Shown: positions 21,640 through 29,330, numbered from the stretch's first letter. The stretch is DNA of 64,000 nucleotides from an uncultured Clostridia bacterium (GCA_944380885.1 CALWIZ010000009.1:1-64000), one strand, 5' to 3'. The notes: generated by a model not told the origin, from the letters alone. Made by a program: numbers and translations.

Positions 21640-22533
21640 CTATCCTTTAATACCGGCAGAGCCCATTGTTTCCTTAATACTGCTTTGCGAAACAAGATAA
21701 ACCAAAACAGGCGGTATCATCATAATTACCGAAACTGCCATTGAAGAGCCGGTACGCGCAAGCCCGCCTGCCGCTATTGTGGACATAACCGTCGGCAGAG
21801 TTTTAAGCTGCTCGCTGAATATCGTACCCGCCGACTGCACATTCCAAAGCCCTAAAAATGTGAAAAGCGTAAGTGTCAAAACGCAGGGCTTGATTATCGG
21901 TACAATTATTCTGCCGAAAATACCGAACCAATCGGCGCCGTCTATATGCGCCGCCTCAATCAGGGCGTCGGGCACATAGCCGTCCATATACTGCTTCATA
22001 AGAAATACGCCCATCGAAGATGCAAGCGTCGGCAAAAGATACACAAAATATGTATTGATAACGCCTAACGAAGAATAAATAATGTACTGAGGAATCGCCA
22101 GGGTATAGCTGTTGAAAAGCAATGCAAACTGTATTACCGTAAATATAATTCCTTTGAATTTAATATCGGTTTTAGAAAGCACGAACGCCGCCATTGCCGA
22201 AAAAACAACACAAAGCGCCGTACCAGCCACCGCGATAAACACACTGTTGAAAACATAGCGTGAGAGCGGCACCGAAAGACCTGAAATCAGGTCTGGCAAA
22301 GCCATATAATTTGAAACGGTAGGTCTTTTAACCGTAAAAAGCGTCGGCGGAAAGACAAGCAGCTCATCCAGCGGTTTAAAGGATGTTACAATACAGTAAA
22401 TCATCGGCAAAAGCGAAAATAAACCCGCCGCAAAAAGGAAAAGAAAATAAAAGAAATTTCCCGCCCTGCTTCTGGTGTAGCGCCTTGTCTGATTTCTTGC
22501 CGGAAGATGTAATATTGCTTTTAGATTTTTCAT
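21640..22533 (-). CDS. carbohydrate ABC transporter permease (MalG-like), set 1
   Basis: Membrane protein of 297 residues with six helices and an EAA loop, EAAHIDGADWFGIFGRIIVP, near residue 190. The ending SQSSIKETMGSAGIKG is the usual MalG-type C-terminus. It lies four bases after its partner permease gene and 12 bases before the NHL-Yip1 gene in the transcript. With the partner and the large binding protein it makes the first of two importer sets of the locus. Confidence 0.9.
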   Translation of the reverse strand: MKNLKAILHLPARNQTRRYTRSRAGNFFYFLFLFAAGLFSLLPMIYCIVTSFKPLDELLVFPPTLFTVKRPTVSNYMALPDLISGLSVPLSRYVFNSVFIAVAGTALCVVFSAMAAFVLSKTDIKFKGIIFTVIQFALLFNSYTLAIPQYIIYSSLGVINTYFVYLLPTLASSMGVFLMKQYMDGYVPDALIEAAHIDGADWFGIFGRIIVPIIKPCVLTLTLFTFLGLWNVQSAGTIFSEQLKTLPTVMSTIAAGGLARTGSSMAVSVIMMIPPVLVYLVSQSSIKETMGSAGIKG

Positions 22534-22537
22534 TTTA

Positions 22538-23440
22538 TCATCCTCCCGCTTTATTGATAAGCTTGTTGGTTATCCAGCGCGTCAATACCATCAGCAGGAA
22601 CAGAATAACCGATAACGCCGAAGCATAGCCCATTTCATACTTTACCGTGCCGACATCGTTTAAATAGGAGACTATCGTATCCGCCGCATACCCCACCGTA
22701 GGGTAGCCCGCAAGCTGTTGAATTATGCTGCTTATGGAGAATGCGCTTGATATCTGCATAACGGCAGAAAATAAAAGCATATGCTTCATTCCGGGTAAGG
22801 TTATATACCACAGCTCCTGCCAGCGGTTGCGGATACCGTCTATCGCGCCCGCCTCGTAAAGCTCGGTATTGATATTCTGCAATCCCGAAAGATTTGAAAG
22901 AAACGAAATACCGAGGCTCGACCACAACTGCACAGCTACAACAATCGGCACAATATAATCAGCATTTGAAAGCCATGCAATCGGCTCGATAATAAAGCCG
23001 GCAGAAAGCAAAAAGCTGTTTATATAACCGTAGCTGTCGCTTGAAAAAAGTATCTGCCAGATAAACACTGCCGACCCCGCAAGCGACGGTGCATAAAACA
23101 TAAAGGAAAACAGCGTTCTCGCCGTTCTGCCGAATTCATTGATAAACCACGCCAGTACAAAGGAAAGCAGAAAGCCTGCCGGACCTGTCAGAATAGCAAG
23201 AAGGATTGTGTTTTTTAATACGATGGGAAATATGTTATCGTGTAAAAGCATTCGGATATAATTATCAAGCCCCGCAAAAGACGGCAGAGATACCATATCG
23301 AAATTAAAAAAGCTCAATATCATAGAAGCTAAAACCGGCAGAACAATCATCAGGGAAAAAATAATCAAAAAAGGAGCAAGCAGTACATACAGCTGCCAGC
23401 GTCTGCCGCTGAGCGTAGGATTTTTCATCTGTTTTGCCAT
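22538..23440 (-). CDS. carbohydrate ABC transporter permease (MalF-like), set 1
   Basis: Membrane protein of 300 residues with six helices and the EAA motif YEAGAIDGIRNRWQELWYIT at about residue 200. The N-terminal GRRWQLYVLLAPFLIIF segment is typical of MalF/UgpA-type sugar permeases. It begins 12 bases after the solute-binding gene stop, with a GGAGG-like site in the gap (AAGGAGGAAAGC). It pairs with the next gene product. Confidence 0.9.
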   Translation of the reverse strand: MAKQMKNPTLSGRRWQLYVLLAPFLIIFSLMIVLPVLASMILSFFNFDMVSLPSFAGLDNYIRMLLHDNIFPIVLKNTILLAILTGPAGFLLSFVLAWFINEFGRTARTLFSFMFYAPSLAGSAVFIWQILFSSDSYGYINSFLLSAGFIIEPIAWLSNADYIVPIVVAVQLWSSLGISFLSNLSGLQNINTELYEAGAIDGIRNRWQELWYITLPGMKHMLLFSAVMQISSAFSISSIIQQLAGYPTVGYAADTIVSYLNDVGTVKYEMGYASALSVILFLLMVLTRWITNKLINKAGG

Positions 23441-23452
23441 TTGCTTTCCTCC

Positions 23453-26161
23453 TTAATATTTTTTATTTGCATATTCTTTTATTTTACGCGCAATCTCATC
23501 ATTGCTGACCCGTGCCCAGTCGGTAATAGCCTCTTTTTCTGTTGTTTCACCGTTATACACGCTCCAAAAAGCCTGGTCTATCGAGCGCGATACATAATAG
23601 CTTCCCGGCACTTCGGGTATTTCTTTTACATTTGACCATTGCTTTAAAATAGTATTAAGGCTGCTATTGTCCCACGAAAGTCTTTTCAGCGCTTCAACAT
23701 TCGATGTTGAGATTCTCCCCGACTGACCTAAAACCGTTTCGCAGTTAAAGGAATAGTTATACTGTGTATCTGCCGACAGCCACCATTTCAAAAATTCCCA
23801 TGCCGCCTGCTTTTCTTTGCTTGATTTCATTATGGCGCAGCCTGTGCCCGCGCCCGCGGCGGAGCGGTCAACCGTACCGTCCGCCCTTACAGTGCCGGGC
23901 AGCTCATACATCGCCCACTTGCCCTCAATTTCAGGCGCAGCTACCGCAAAGGTCAAATACTGTGTATAAGACGCAATTCCCAGCGGTATAGTGCCGACGC
24001 GGAAACGCTGATAAAAATTGACGTCCGGGTTAAGCTTATATTTAGTGTAAAAATCAGTCCAGAATTTAAAAACCTGAACAGAGGCGGGAGAGGCTAAATT
24101 CGTCGCGTCCAGTGCAGAGTTATACATACTTTCGCCGTTCTGCATTAAAAGCGTCGGAAAAATACTCAATCCGCCCGCACCCGTATTAACGGTTGTAGCG
24201 TCGGTTATTTTCAGATAAGGAAGATATGAGTTCATATTCTTTCTTTGGATAACCGCCGTTGCCGAAATGAAATCCTCCCAGGTTTTCGGCACCTCTAAGC
24301 CCAGCTCCCGAAATATATCCGTTCTCACAAACATTACGTTAAAGGACTGTGTATCCGGCAACGCATAGGTTTTCCCTTTATATATGTAAGGTACTTCCGC
24401 TCCCGTTTGAAAATTTTTCAACACTTCTTCGTAATCCTCAAACTGCGTCAGGTCATAGAGAACGCCGCGCATTGCAAGATTTACGGGTTCGGTTCTTGCC
24501 ATCTGCAAATACAAGTCGGGCGAGTTGTTTGAAACAATACCCTGAACAACAGAGGCATTTACCTGCTCAACCTTAACATTGATTCCCGTATTCGGTGAAA
24601 AATCCTCCTGTATCAGAGCATTTAATATCTTGACCTGATCTCTGCCCCAGTTGACCCATATTTTTACGGTCGGCGCGTTTTTGTCATTTAACGATTCGGT
24701 CGTATAGTCGCCGCTGAACGAAACTAAAAATCTTTTAACGCTGAAACCTATTTTTGAAAAGAAGCCGGCTTTTCCGCTGTCAGCCTTTTTATCCGGCGCG
24801 GAAAGAATAATCTTATCTAATGACAGCGGCATATTTTTTATATCGTAAAGCCATGAAGAAAGCGTTTGATAGCAGGAATAATATGAGCTTAAATACAAGT
24901 GTGAATTATAACGGTTGTCGCACATGTTTTTTACGATTCGCGCCATATTTTTAACCGCGCCGTCTAATTCACCGTTTATATTCTTTTTTTCGTTCAGCTC
25001 TTTTGAAAGAACCGTCAGCTCATCGTAGATGCCCTGCAATGTTTCTTCAAAATTCGGTATTTGCTTATATAATTCATAATCACGGTTGCTGTCAGGACTT
25101 TCGCCCGTGACCATAACAACCGAAAGATACATATCGCCTATTTCGGCACAAATCGTATTCAGCTTATCGTAAATTTCCGCCACTCCCGCAAGCGTTACGC
25201 TTAAAGAGAGAGTGTGTGTTCCCTTTGTCAGATAAAACAGATATGCCTCGCCGTTTTCATTCGCCAAATCCTGATACTGCCAGGCAGTTTTATAGGGGAA
25301 ACCGACTGCTTTCATTTCTTCAAAAGGAGTTTTGCCGTCTATTTTAAGCCAGCGGTATGCACTGCCGTTCATAACGGTATTCTGCTTAAACTGAAAGCCC
25401 AATTTATACAAGCCGTCCTCGGGCGCCCCTATTTCCCAGGCAAGCTCCTGATTAGGCTGACTCCATGTAGAACCGCCTATGTAATTTATCATGGAATTGA
25501 CCGCGCTTTTAGGGCTGATGTCCGTACTGCCGGTATCCGCTTTGGCAGTAAGCGAATAATCGTTTCTGTAAAGCGCATTTTCAGCCTCGATCACCTGCTG
25601 TTTGCCGTCGTATTTTTTATATGCCGAATATTCGGCGGACACTTCATCATAGGATTTTATTTCCTCGGGCTTAGCAAACACAATATCGTTAAAAGCAAAA
25701 CTATCCCCGATATTTTCAACCGTTACGGTATGTGTGCCGGCGGTCAAATGAAAGGTATAAGGAGTCAGCCTGACACCTGTCTTATCATATGCTTTAGAAG
25801 ACATATAGCCTTCCTTCTGTTTTTGCTTAGGCGCACTCTGGTCGCCGTTGGAAAGGGTTCTTATTTCCCCGGCATCTTCATAAATAACCCGCGCCTCCAA
25901 CTCTGCCGCTTCTGCGAACGAATATCCGCCGTCAACCTTTACAGCATAGTCTATCTTCTGCGTACCGGCACTCAGCGGCTTAAAAAAAATTGTCAGCTCA
26001 TATTCCCCTTCTTCCGCTACGGCAATACGCTTTTCGGTGCTCTGATTGCTTTTTAATACAATATCAGTATTGCCGGCATTCTCCGCCGAAATGCAGATGC
26101 TCGCGCTTAAAATCTGCAAAACAATTATCATAGCCGTTAATATTTTGAATGTCCTTTCCAA
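23453..26161 (-). CDS. large solute-binding protein fused to N-terminal carbohydrate-binding-like domains
   Basis: Secreted protein of 902 residues beginning at a TTG that follows GGTGG; no ATG gives a better site. A signal peptide covers 1-26. Residues ~30-340 hold two beta-sandwich, CBM6/CBM35-like modules (each ends with a TAGTHTVTVEN- or TKGTHTLSLSV-like strand, common in sugar-binding jelly rolls). A helical linker (~370-480) leads to a family 1 solute-binding domain (~500-895, starting PTVKIWVNWGRDQ). About twice normal length because of the fusion. It has no clear lipobox, so retention may depend on the signal helix. First gene of the 13-gene minus-strand locus and opposite the AraC gene, so it should be the primary capture protein of importer set 1. 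Confidence 0.82.
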   Translation of the reverse strand: MERTFKILTAMIIVLQILSASICISAENAGNTDIVLKSNQSTEKRIAVAEEGEYELTIFFKPLSAGTQKIDYAVKVDGGYSFAEAAELEARVIYEDAGEIRTLSNGDQSAPKQKQKEGYMSSKAYDKTGVRLTPYTFHLTAGTHTVTVENIGDSFAFNDIVFAKPEEIKSYDEVSAEYSAYKKYDGKQQVIEAENALYRNDYSLTAKADTGSTDISPKSAVNSMINYIGGSTWSQPNQELAWEIGAPEDGLYKLGFQFKQNTVMNGSAYRWLKIDGKTPFEEMKAVGFPYKTAWQYQDLANENGEAYLFYLTKGTHTLSLSVTLAGVAEIYDKLNTICAEIGDMYLSVVMVTGESPDSNRDYELYKQIPNFEETLQGIYDELTVLSKELNEKKNINGELDGAVKNMARIVKNMCDNRYNSHLYLSSYYSCYQTLSSWLYDIKNMPLSLDKIILSAPDKKADSGKAGFFSKIGFSVKRFLVSFSGDYTTESLNDKNAPTVKIWVNWGRDQVKILNALIQEDFSPNTGINVKVEQVNASVVQGIVSNNSPDLYLQMARTEPVNLAMRGVLYDLTQFEDYEEVLKNFQTGAEVPYIYKGKTYALPDTQSFNVMFVRTDIFRELGLEVPKTWEDFISATAVIQRKNMNSYLPYLKITDATTVNTGAGGLSIFPTLLMQNGESMYNSALDATNLASPASVQVFKFWTDFYTKYKLNPDVNFYQRFRVGTIPLGIASYTQYLTFAVAAPEIEGKWAMYELPGTVRADGTVDRSAAGAGTGCAIMKSSKEKQAAWEFLKWWLSADTQYNYSFNCETVLGQSGRISTSNVEALKRLSWDNSSLNTILKQWSNVKEIPEVPGSYYVSRSIDQAFWSVYNGETTEKEAITDWARVSNDEIARKIKEYANKKY

Positions 26162-26441
26162 TCGGATCCACCGTTCCTTTCGGGAATAAATTATATATTA
26201 TCTGTTTCTGTTATTCTATCGGTAAATATACCCTCATCCGCCGTAACAGCAATTATGATTATTTAGTTCTTTTATTTAGAAAAGAAAAAATTAACTAATT
26301 TGTCATTATATACATTTTAAACAAAGATGAGATTTTTCTATTGAATATTTTACATTTATATGATAACATAATTTTAGAAAATCTAATATAATAATACTCT
26401 CTTATTTTATGTAAATTTTGACCTTGAAAAGAGACTGTACA

Positions 26442-27275
26442 ATGAATGATTATAAAGAAAAAGAAAGCCCATTGGTAACCGGACAAACATTCATAAAGTA
26501 TTTTTATACCATTATGCCTCTGGATCATGCCGATGTTAACGCCCATTGGCACCAGCATATGGAATTGATTCTAATAGCCAAGGGTTCTATTCCAATCACT
26601 TTGGAAAATGCAACTATCACAGCCAAGAAAGGTGATTTGTTGATTATTGCACCGAACTGTCTTCATGAATGGCACTGCGATTCCGACCCCGTTGAGTACC
26701 ATTGCATACAATTAAATATAGACCGCCTTTTAAATCAGACATCTGCCTCATCTAAAAATCTCTTACCTATTATGGAAAACAACATTGAATACATACCGCT
26801 AATCTCTGATTCTACGCTTAACAATCACATAGAAGAACTGATTTATCTGCAAAACACTTCTCCCGATTCTCTTTATACGCTTTCTAAAATTTTCTATATA
26901 TTAGCCTATCTTAATGAACACTGCGTCACAAAATCACACATATATATATCCGATGAACGAATTGCAAAGATTCTGAAATATATAAATGCCCATTTTAACG
27001 AAAAACTGTCAACAAAAATTCTGAGCGAACAGTTTTCTTACAGCGAATCATATTTATGCCGAAGATTTAAAACCGTGACCGGTGTAACCATTAAACGCTA
27101 TATTTTAATTTACCGATTGGATAAAGCAAGCCATCTGCTGTGCGATACCGAATATGATATCGGTGAAATCAGTATTAAATGTGGTTTTTCCGATTTCAGC
27201 TATTTTTCCAGCAACTTTAAAAAGCGCTTTAAATATACTCCGTCCGAATATCGGAAAAGGACTAAAAAAGATTAA
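26442..27275 (+). CDS. AraC-family transcriptional regulator of the glycan locus
   Basis: Protein of 277 residues. An N-terminal cupin-type sensing domain (~20-120, with the segment ADVNAHWHQHMELILIAKG) is followed by a C-terminal double helix-turn-helix (~180-277, ending FKKRFKYTPSEYRK). An upstream TTG at 26418 is in frame, but the ATG at 26442 has a purine-rich AAAGAG site and is preferred. It is divergent from the glycan locus across a 280-base AT-rich gap, the usual layout for a local activator responding to an imported sugar. No clear terminator or operator was found in the gap. Confidence 0.88.
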   Translation: MNDYKEKESPLVTGQTFIKYFYTIMPLDHADVNAHWHQHMELILIAKGSIPITLENATITAKKGDLLIIAPNCLHEWHCDSDPVEYHCIQLNIDRLLNQTSASSKNLLPIMENNIEYIPLISDSTLNNHIEELIYLQNTSPDSLYTLSKIFYILAYLNEHCVTKSHIYISDERIAKILKYINAHFNEKLSTKILSEQFSYSESYLCRRFKTVTGVTIKRYILIYRLDKASHLLCDTEYDIGEISIKCGFSDFSYFSSNFKKRFKYTPSEYRKRTKKD

Positions 27276-27390
27276 TATAAAACAAACACATTTTTTCATA
27301 CCGATTTTAAAAAATTTATCTTTTTGGAAAGCGAATAAACAATTTAAATACAAAATACCAAATTAAACATAACCACCTGAAACACATTCG

Positions 27391-27492
27391 TCATACAAAG
27401 TTTCGAGGATATGTCATAAGTGTATCAATCAGTCGTGCCGTTAGGTTGTAAATTGTTTCTAATTCATCAAGACCGCAGATTACAGCATACAT
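27391..27492 (-). CDS. putative 33-residue ORF coupled to the upstream gene
   Basis: Its ATG overlaps the TGA of the preceding gene as TGATG, a classic translational-coupling arrangement. The product MYAVICGLDELETIYNLTARL... has a helix-like pattern and ends at TGA 27391-27393. It matches no family I know and may be the tail of a once longer mobile-element gene. The rest of 27276-27390 holds nothing evident. Confidence 0.3.
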   Translation of the reverse strand: MYAVICGLDELETIYNLTARLIDTLMTYPRNFV

Positions 27493-27722
27493 CACGATAC
27501 CGTAAGGTTCTGCTCAAATAAAGACAGCGGTTCTGTTTCGGCTTTCCGTTTCAGATATCCGAGAACCTGAAGCTGTGCGCAATAAATTTCCTTTTTTCTA
27601 TCCCGTTCCTGCTGCTCACGCTGGCGTTTCCATGTGTTGGTCAGGTAGGTACCGCTGAGGGTATCAATTTTTCCTTGCAGGGATTTGATTTGCTTATCAA
27701 TCTTTTGTACTAACTTTGTCAT
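27492..27722 (-). CDS. small coiled-coil protein of mobile-element type, unknown function
   Basis: Protein of 76 residues when started at the second ATG (27722), which has GAAAGG nine bases upstream; the ATG at 27731 lies against that site and is less likely. It is charged and helical: LVQKIDKQIKSLQGKID forms heptads, followed by an Arg/Glu-rich segment. I do not recognise a family. It begins 15 bases after the truncated integrase gene and overlaps the next tiny ORF, so the three form one unit. Similar small coiled-coil genes occur in conjugative elements, which fits the scar around it. Confidence 0.5.
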   Translation of the reverse strand: MTKLVQKIDKQIKSLQGKIDTLSGTYLTNTWKRQREQQERDRKKEIYCAQLQVLGYLKRKAETEPLSLFEQNLTVS

Positions 27723-27737
27723 TCTGTTCATCCTTTC

Positions 27738-28052
27738 TTAGCGGCGATATTTGATTATGTTACCTATATAATACGATTTTCCGGCGATTGCTTGGCGCAG
27801 AAATTCTTCCATTGTCAACAAGCTGCCCGCCAGTAAAACATAATCATCGTCATTAGAGAAAGTAATTATTGTTTTTTCTAATTTCAACAAGGTGATATCT
27901 TCTATACACTCCTCGCCTAATTTCGGTTCAATATGGTTTTTCAAAAGATTGTAGTAATGGATATAAGTCGAGTCCTTGGTGCTCGTTTCTTTTTTCTTGA
28001 TCCACAGTGCTGCAATATCCTTAAAAGGTATTTGGGTACTTGTTTTTAACAT
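27738..28052 (-). CDS. truncated/chimeric tyrosine integrase: core-binding domain only
   Basis: Protein of 104 residues. Residues ~8-60 match the SAM-like core-binding domain of phage/ICE tyrosine integrases (FKDIAALWIKKK, then TYIHYYNLLKNHIEPKLGEE, then IEDITLLKLE). The catalytic domain with the R-H-R-Y residues is missing; instead residues ~66-104 are an unrelated tail ending GNIIKYRR. GGAGG lies seven bases before the ATG, so it is probably still translated. It could be a degraded integrase or a domesticated DNA-binding protein. The nearby tRNA-Pro fragment is the expected target type of such an integrase. Confidence 0.6.
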   Translation of the reverse strand: MLKTSTQIPFKDIAALWIKKKETSTKDSTYIHYYNLLKNHIEPKLGEECIEDITLLKLEKTIITFSNDDDYVLLAGSLLTMEEFLRQAIAGKSYYIGNIIKYRR

Positions 28053-28163
28053 TTATAGTCCTCCATTCGACCACATTTTGCTTTGTATTAACTATTTTAC
28101 AGGACAAAACTTTAGTGAAATCGGAAATCTTTCCGAACTTTCGACAATATTCCGCAAAACGCA

Positions 28164-28192
28164 TTGACAAATCTAACACCATTTTGTATAAT
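28164..28192 (+). promoter_or_regulatory. consensus sigma-A promoter
   Basis: TTGACA (28164-28169), a 17-base spacer and TATAAT (28187-28192), a perfect match to the housekeeping consensus. It points right, and the first thing downstream is a hairpin terminator at 28250-28277, not a gene. Confidence 0.75.
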
Positions 28193-28198
28193 AATTAG

Positions 28199-28277
28199 AT
28201 GGAAATAATATGCATTGTTTCGTATAGTTAAATACTTTGCGAAAATATTCGGCGCCTTTTCGAAGGTGCCGTTTTTT
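28199..28277 (+). ncRNA. candidate ~80-nt small RNA ending in an intrinsic terminator
   Basis: A perfect promoter should start transcription near 28199. About 50 bases later a 9-bp stem, CGGCGCCTT-TTCG-AAGGTGCCG (28250-28271), is followed by six T residues. No ORF with a ribosome site fits between them. The layout is that of a small RNA, or of an attenuated leader for the XRE gene at 28409. I do not recognise an RNA family. The 5' part is AT-rich and weakly structured, as in antisense-type regulators. Confidence 0.45.
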
Positions 28278-28408
28278 ATTACCCGTTTATATTCCAGCTC
28301 AATTAAACAGCACAATACAGTTTAACATAACGGTATCAACATTACAAGTATTTAGTATAAAACCGTTCAATTTAGCGGTAAAATATATGTGTGAAAGGCG
28401 GTGAGGCT

Positions 28409-28720
28409 ATGGATACACATAAAAGGCTTCGTCAATTATTGGATGAGCGCGGATGGACTGAATATCGTTTATCAAAGGAGTGTGGTTTGTCGGAATCAAC
28501 TCTTGCTAATATTTTCAGAAGGAACACGCTACCTTCTATTAGTACATTAGAGGCTATATGCACCGGATTCGGTATCACTATTTCTCAATTTTTCGCAGAA
28601 GGAGATATGGTTGAAATGACTCCCGAAATCAAAGAGCTTTTTGACTCTTGGGTTAGCCTCACGGCAGAACAGAAGAATGCTGTTATGCAAATGATACGCA
28701 CGCTTAATTCCAATAAATAA
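28409..28720 (+). CDS. XRE-family helix-turn-helix regulator
   Basis: Protein of 103 residues from the ATG at 28409; an in-frame GTG at 28391 lies before the AGGCGGTGAG ribosome site and is therefore unlikely to be the start. Residues ~6-60 are a Cro/CI-type helix-turn-helix (LSKECGLSESTLANIFRR as recognition region). The C-terminal ~35 residues are helical (LTAEQKNAVMQMIRTL) and probably dimerise. Single-domain regulators like this commonly sit in integrative elements. It lies alone on the plus strand, facing the tRNA-Pro scar, and is closed by its own terminator. Its operator might be the ACCG...CGGT repeat just upstream (about 28362-28379). Confidence 0.88.
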   Translation: MDTHKRLRQLLDERGWTEYRLSKECGLSESTLANIFRRNTLPSISTLEAICTGFGITISQFFAEGDMVEMTPEIKELFDSWVSLTAEQKNAVMQMIRTLNSNK

Positions 28721-28725
28721 TAATT

Positions 28726-28755
28726 AATGCCGCCCATTAAGGACGGCATTTTTTT
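28726..28755 (+). terminator. intrinsic terminator of the XRE gene
   Basis: AATGCCG...CGGCATT (28726-28750) forms a stem with an extra inner CC/GG pair and a short loop, followed directly by TTTTT. It begins six bases after the XRE stop codon. Confidence 0.8.
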
Positions 28756-28807
28756 GAAGCATTTACTTTGTCTTTTCTTTGGTTAATGCGTAGTAATTTT
28801 TGCCCAC

Positions 28808-28836
28808 TTGCATTTACGGCAGAAGTAAGGTATAAT
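28808..28836 (+). promoter_or_regulatory. promoter-like sequence without an ORF behind it
   Basis: TTGCAT (28808-28813), a 17-base spacer and TATAAT (28831-28836). A transcript would run through AACACAC-N8-GTGTGTT (hairpin near its 5' end), pass two ACGACCACA direct repeats (about 28864 and 28925) and reach the tRNA-Pro fragment and its terminator at 29112. The stretch 28756-29060 has no convincing gene. Confidence 0.45.
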
Positions 28837-29060
28837 GTCAACACACGTAAGGTTGTGTGTTGGTACGACCACATAATATTAGCATGGTAATAGGTGGCAT
28901 CTTTTGAAATCAGTCTTGCTTTTACGACCACATTTCATCCCACAGACCGAAATGGAGTAGGCGGAAACAATGGAGAAAAGATGCCCCAAGACGATATTTT
29001 GGCTGAGCGAAAAGCCTTATAAACCGCCAAAGACGGCTAAACAAGAGGCTTTCAGATGGC

Positions 29061-29105
29061 TTCGGGACGTAGGGGCCGCAGGTTCAAATCCTGTCACCTC
29101 GACCA
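29061..29105 (+). pseudogene. 3' half of tRNA-Pro(CGG), probable integrative-element attachment site
   Basis: These 45 bases fit tRNA positions 32-76 exactly: loop TTCGGGA with anticodon CGG (29063-29065), stem CGTAG, five-base variable loop, T arm GCAGG-TTCAAAT-CCTGT, acceptor strand CACCTCG, discriminator A and encoded CCA. Position 72 is G, as required for the C1-G72 pair peculiar to bacterial tRNA-Pro. The bases upstream cannot form the anticodon or acceptor stems, so the 5' half is absent. Tyrosine integrases typically recombine in the anticodon-to-CCA segment, so this reads as the displaced 3' end left at one edge of an inserted element. Confidence 0.85.
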
Positions 29106-29111
29106 GTCGAG

Positions 29112-29147
29112 AGCCTCGACGCGCAAACGCGTAGTCAGGCTTTTTTT
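29112..29147 (+). terminator. intrinsic terminator after the tRNA-Pro fragment
   Basis: GCCT-c-GACGCG...CGCGtaGTC-AGGC stem followed by seven T residues, located six bases after the encoded CCA. It is probably the original terminator of the tRNA gene, which indicates that the host side of the junction is on the right. Confidence 0.8.
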
Positions 29148-29197
29148 ATTCCTTTTTTCTCGCGAATAAGCTTGGTTACAAACACTCATACCAAACA

Positions 29198-29232
29198 GGG
29201 CTTGGAGCCAAACGAGCTCCGGGCTCTTTTCT
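29198..29232 (+). terminator. terminator-like hairpin
   Basis: GGGCTTGGAGC pairs with GCTCCGGGCTC over 11 positions if G-T pairs are allowed, followed by TTTTCTT. It closely resembles the hairpin at 29293-29330. No gene lies between it and the previous terminator. Confidence 0.6.
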
Positions 29233-29244
29233 TATTTTCATCAA

Positions 29245-29275
29245 AGGCGCACGCGACAAAGCTGGCGTCTTTTTT
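29245..29275 (+). terminator. terminator-like hairpin
   Basis: AGGCGC pairs with GCGTCT (one G-T pair) around a 14-base loop and is followed by five T residues. Weaker than its neighbours because of the long loop. Confidence 0.45.
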
Positions 29276-29292
29276 AATTTTTCTTTACAAGC

Positions 29293-29330
29293 AGAGCTTG
29301 GAGCCAAATGCGCTCCAAGCTCTTTCTTTT
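29293..29330 (+). terminator. strong terminator-like hairpin next to the clpB 3' end
   Basis: AGAGCTTGGAGC and GCTCCAAGCTCT form a perfect 12-bp stem, with TTCTTTT after it on the plus strand. On the minus strand the tail is not T-rich, so it would stop plus-strand transcription better than clpB transcription, although the stem could protect the clpB mRNA end. Confidence 0.65.

Noticed and set aside
25214..26056. 280-codon plus-strand frame inside the large solute-binding gene
   Set aside because: Antisense shadow of a clearly coding region, with no motif of its own.
26162..26441. Specific promoter and operator for the glycan locus and its AraC regulator
   Set aside because: The gap is so AT-rich that several -10-like words occur on both strands; none has a convincing -35 at correct spacing.
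29061..29105. Intact tRNA-Pro gene
   Set aside because: Upstream bases cannot form the 5' anticodon stem, D arm or CGAGGTG acceptor strand, so only the 3' half is present.
28970..29132. ORF starting MEKRCPKTIFW and running through the tRNA-Pro fragment
   Set aside because: Its second half (GAAGSNPVTST) is simply the translated tRNA 3' half, a common false gene; the ribosome site is weak.
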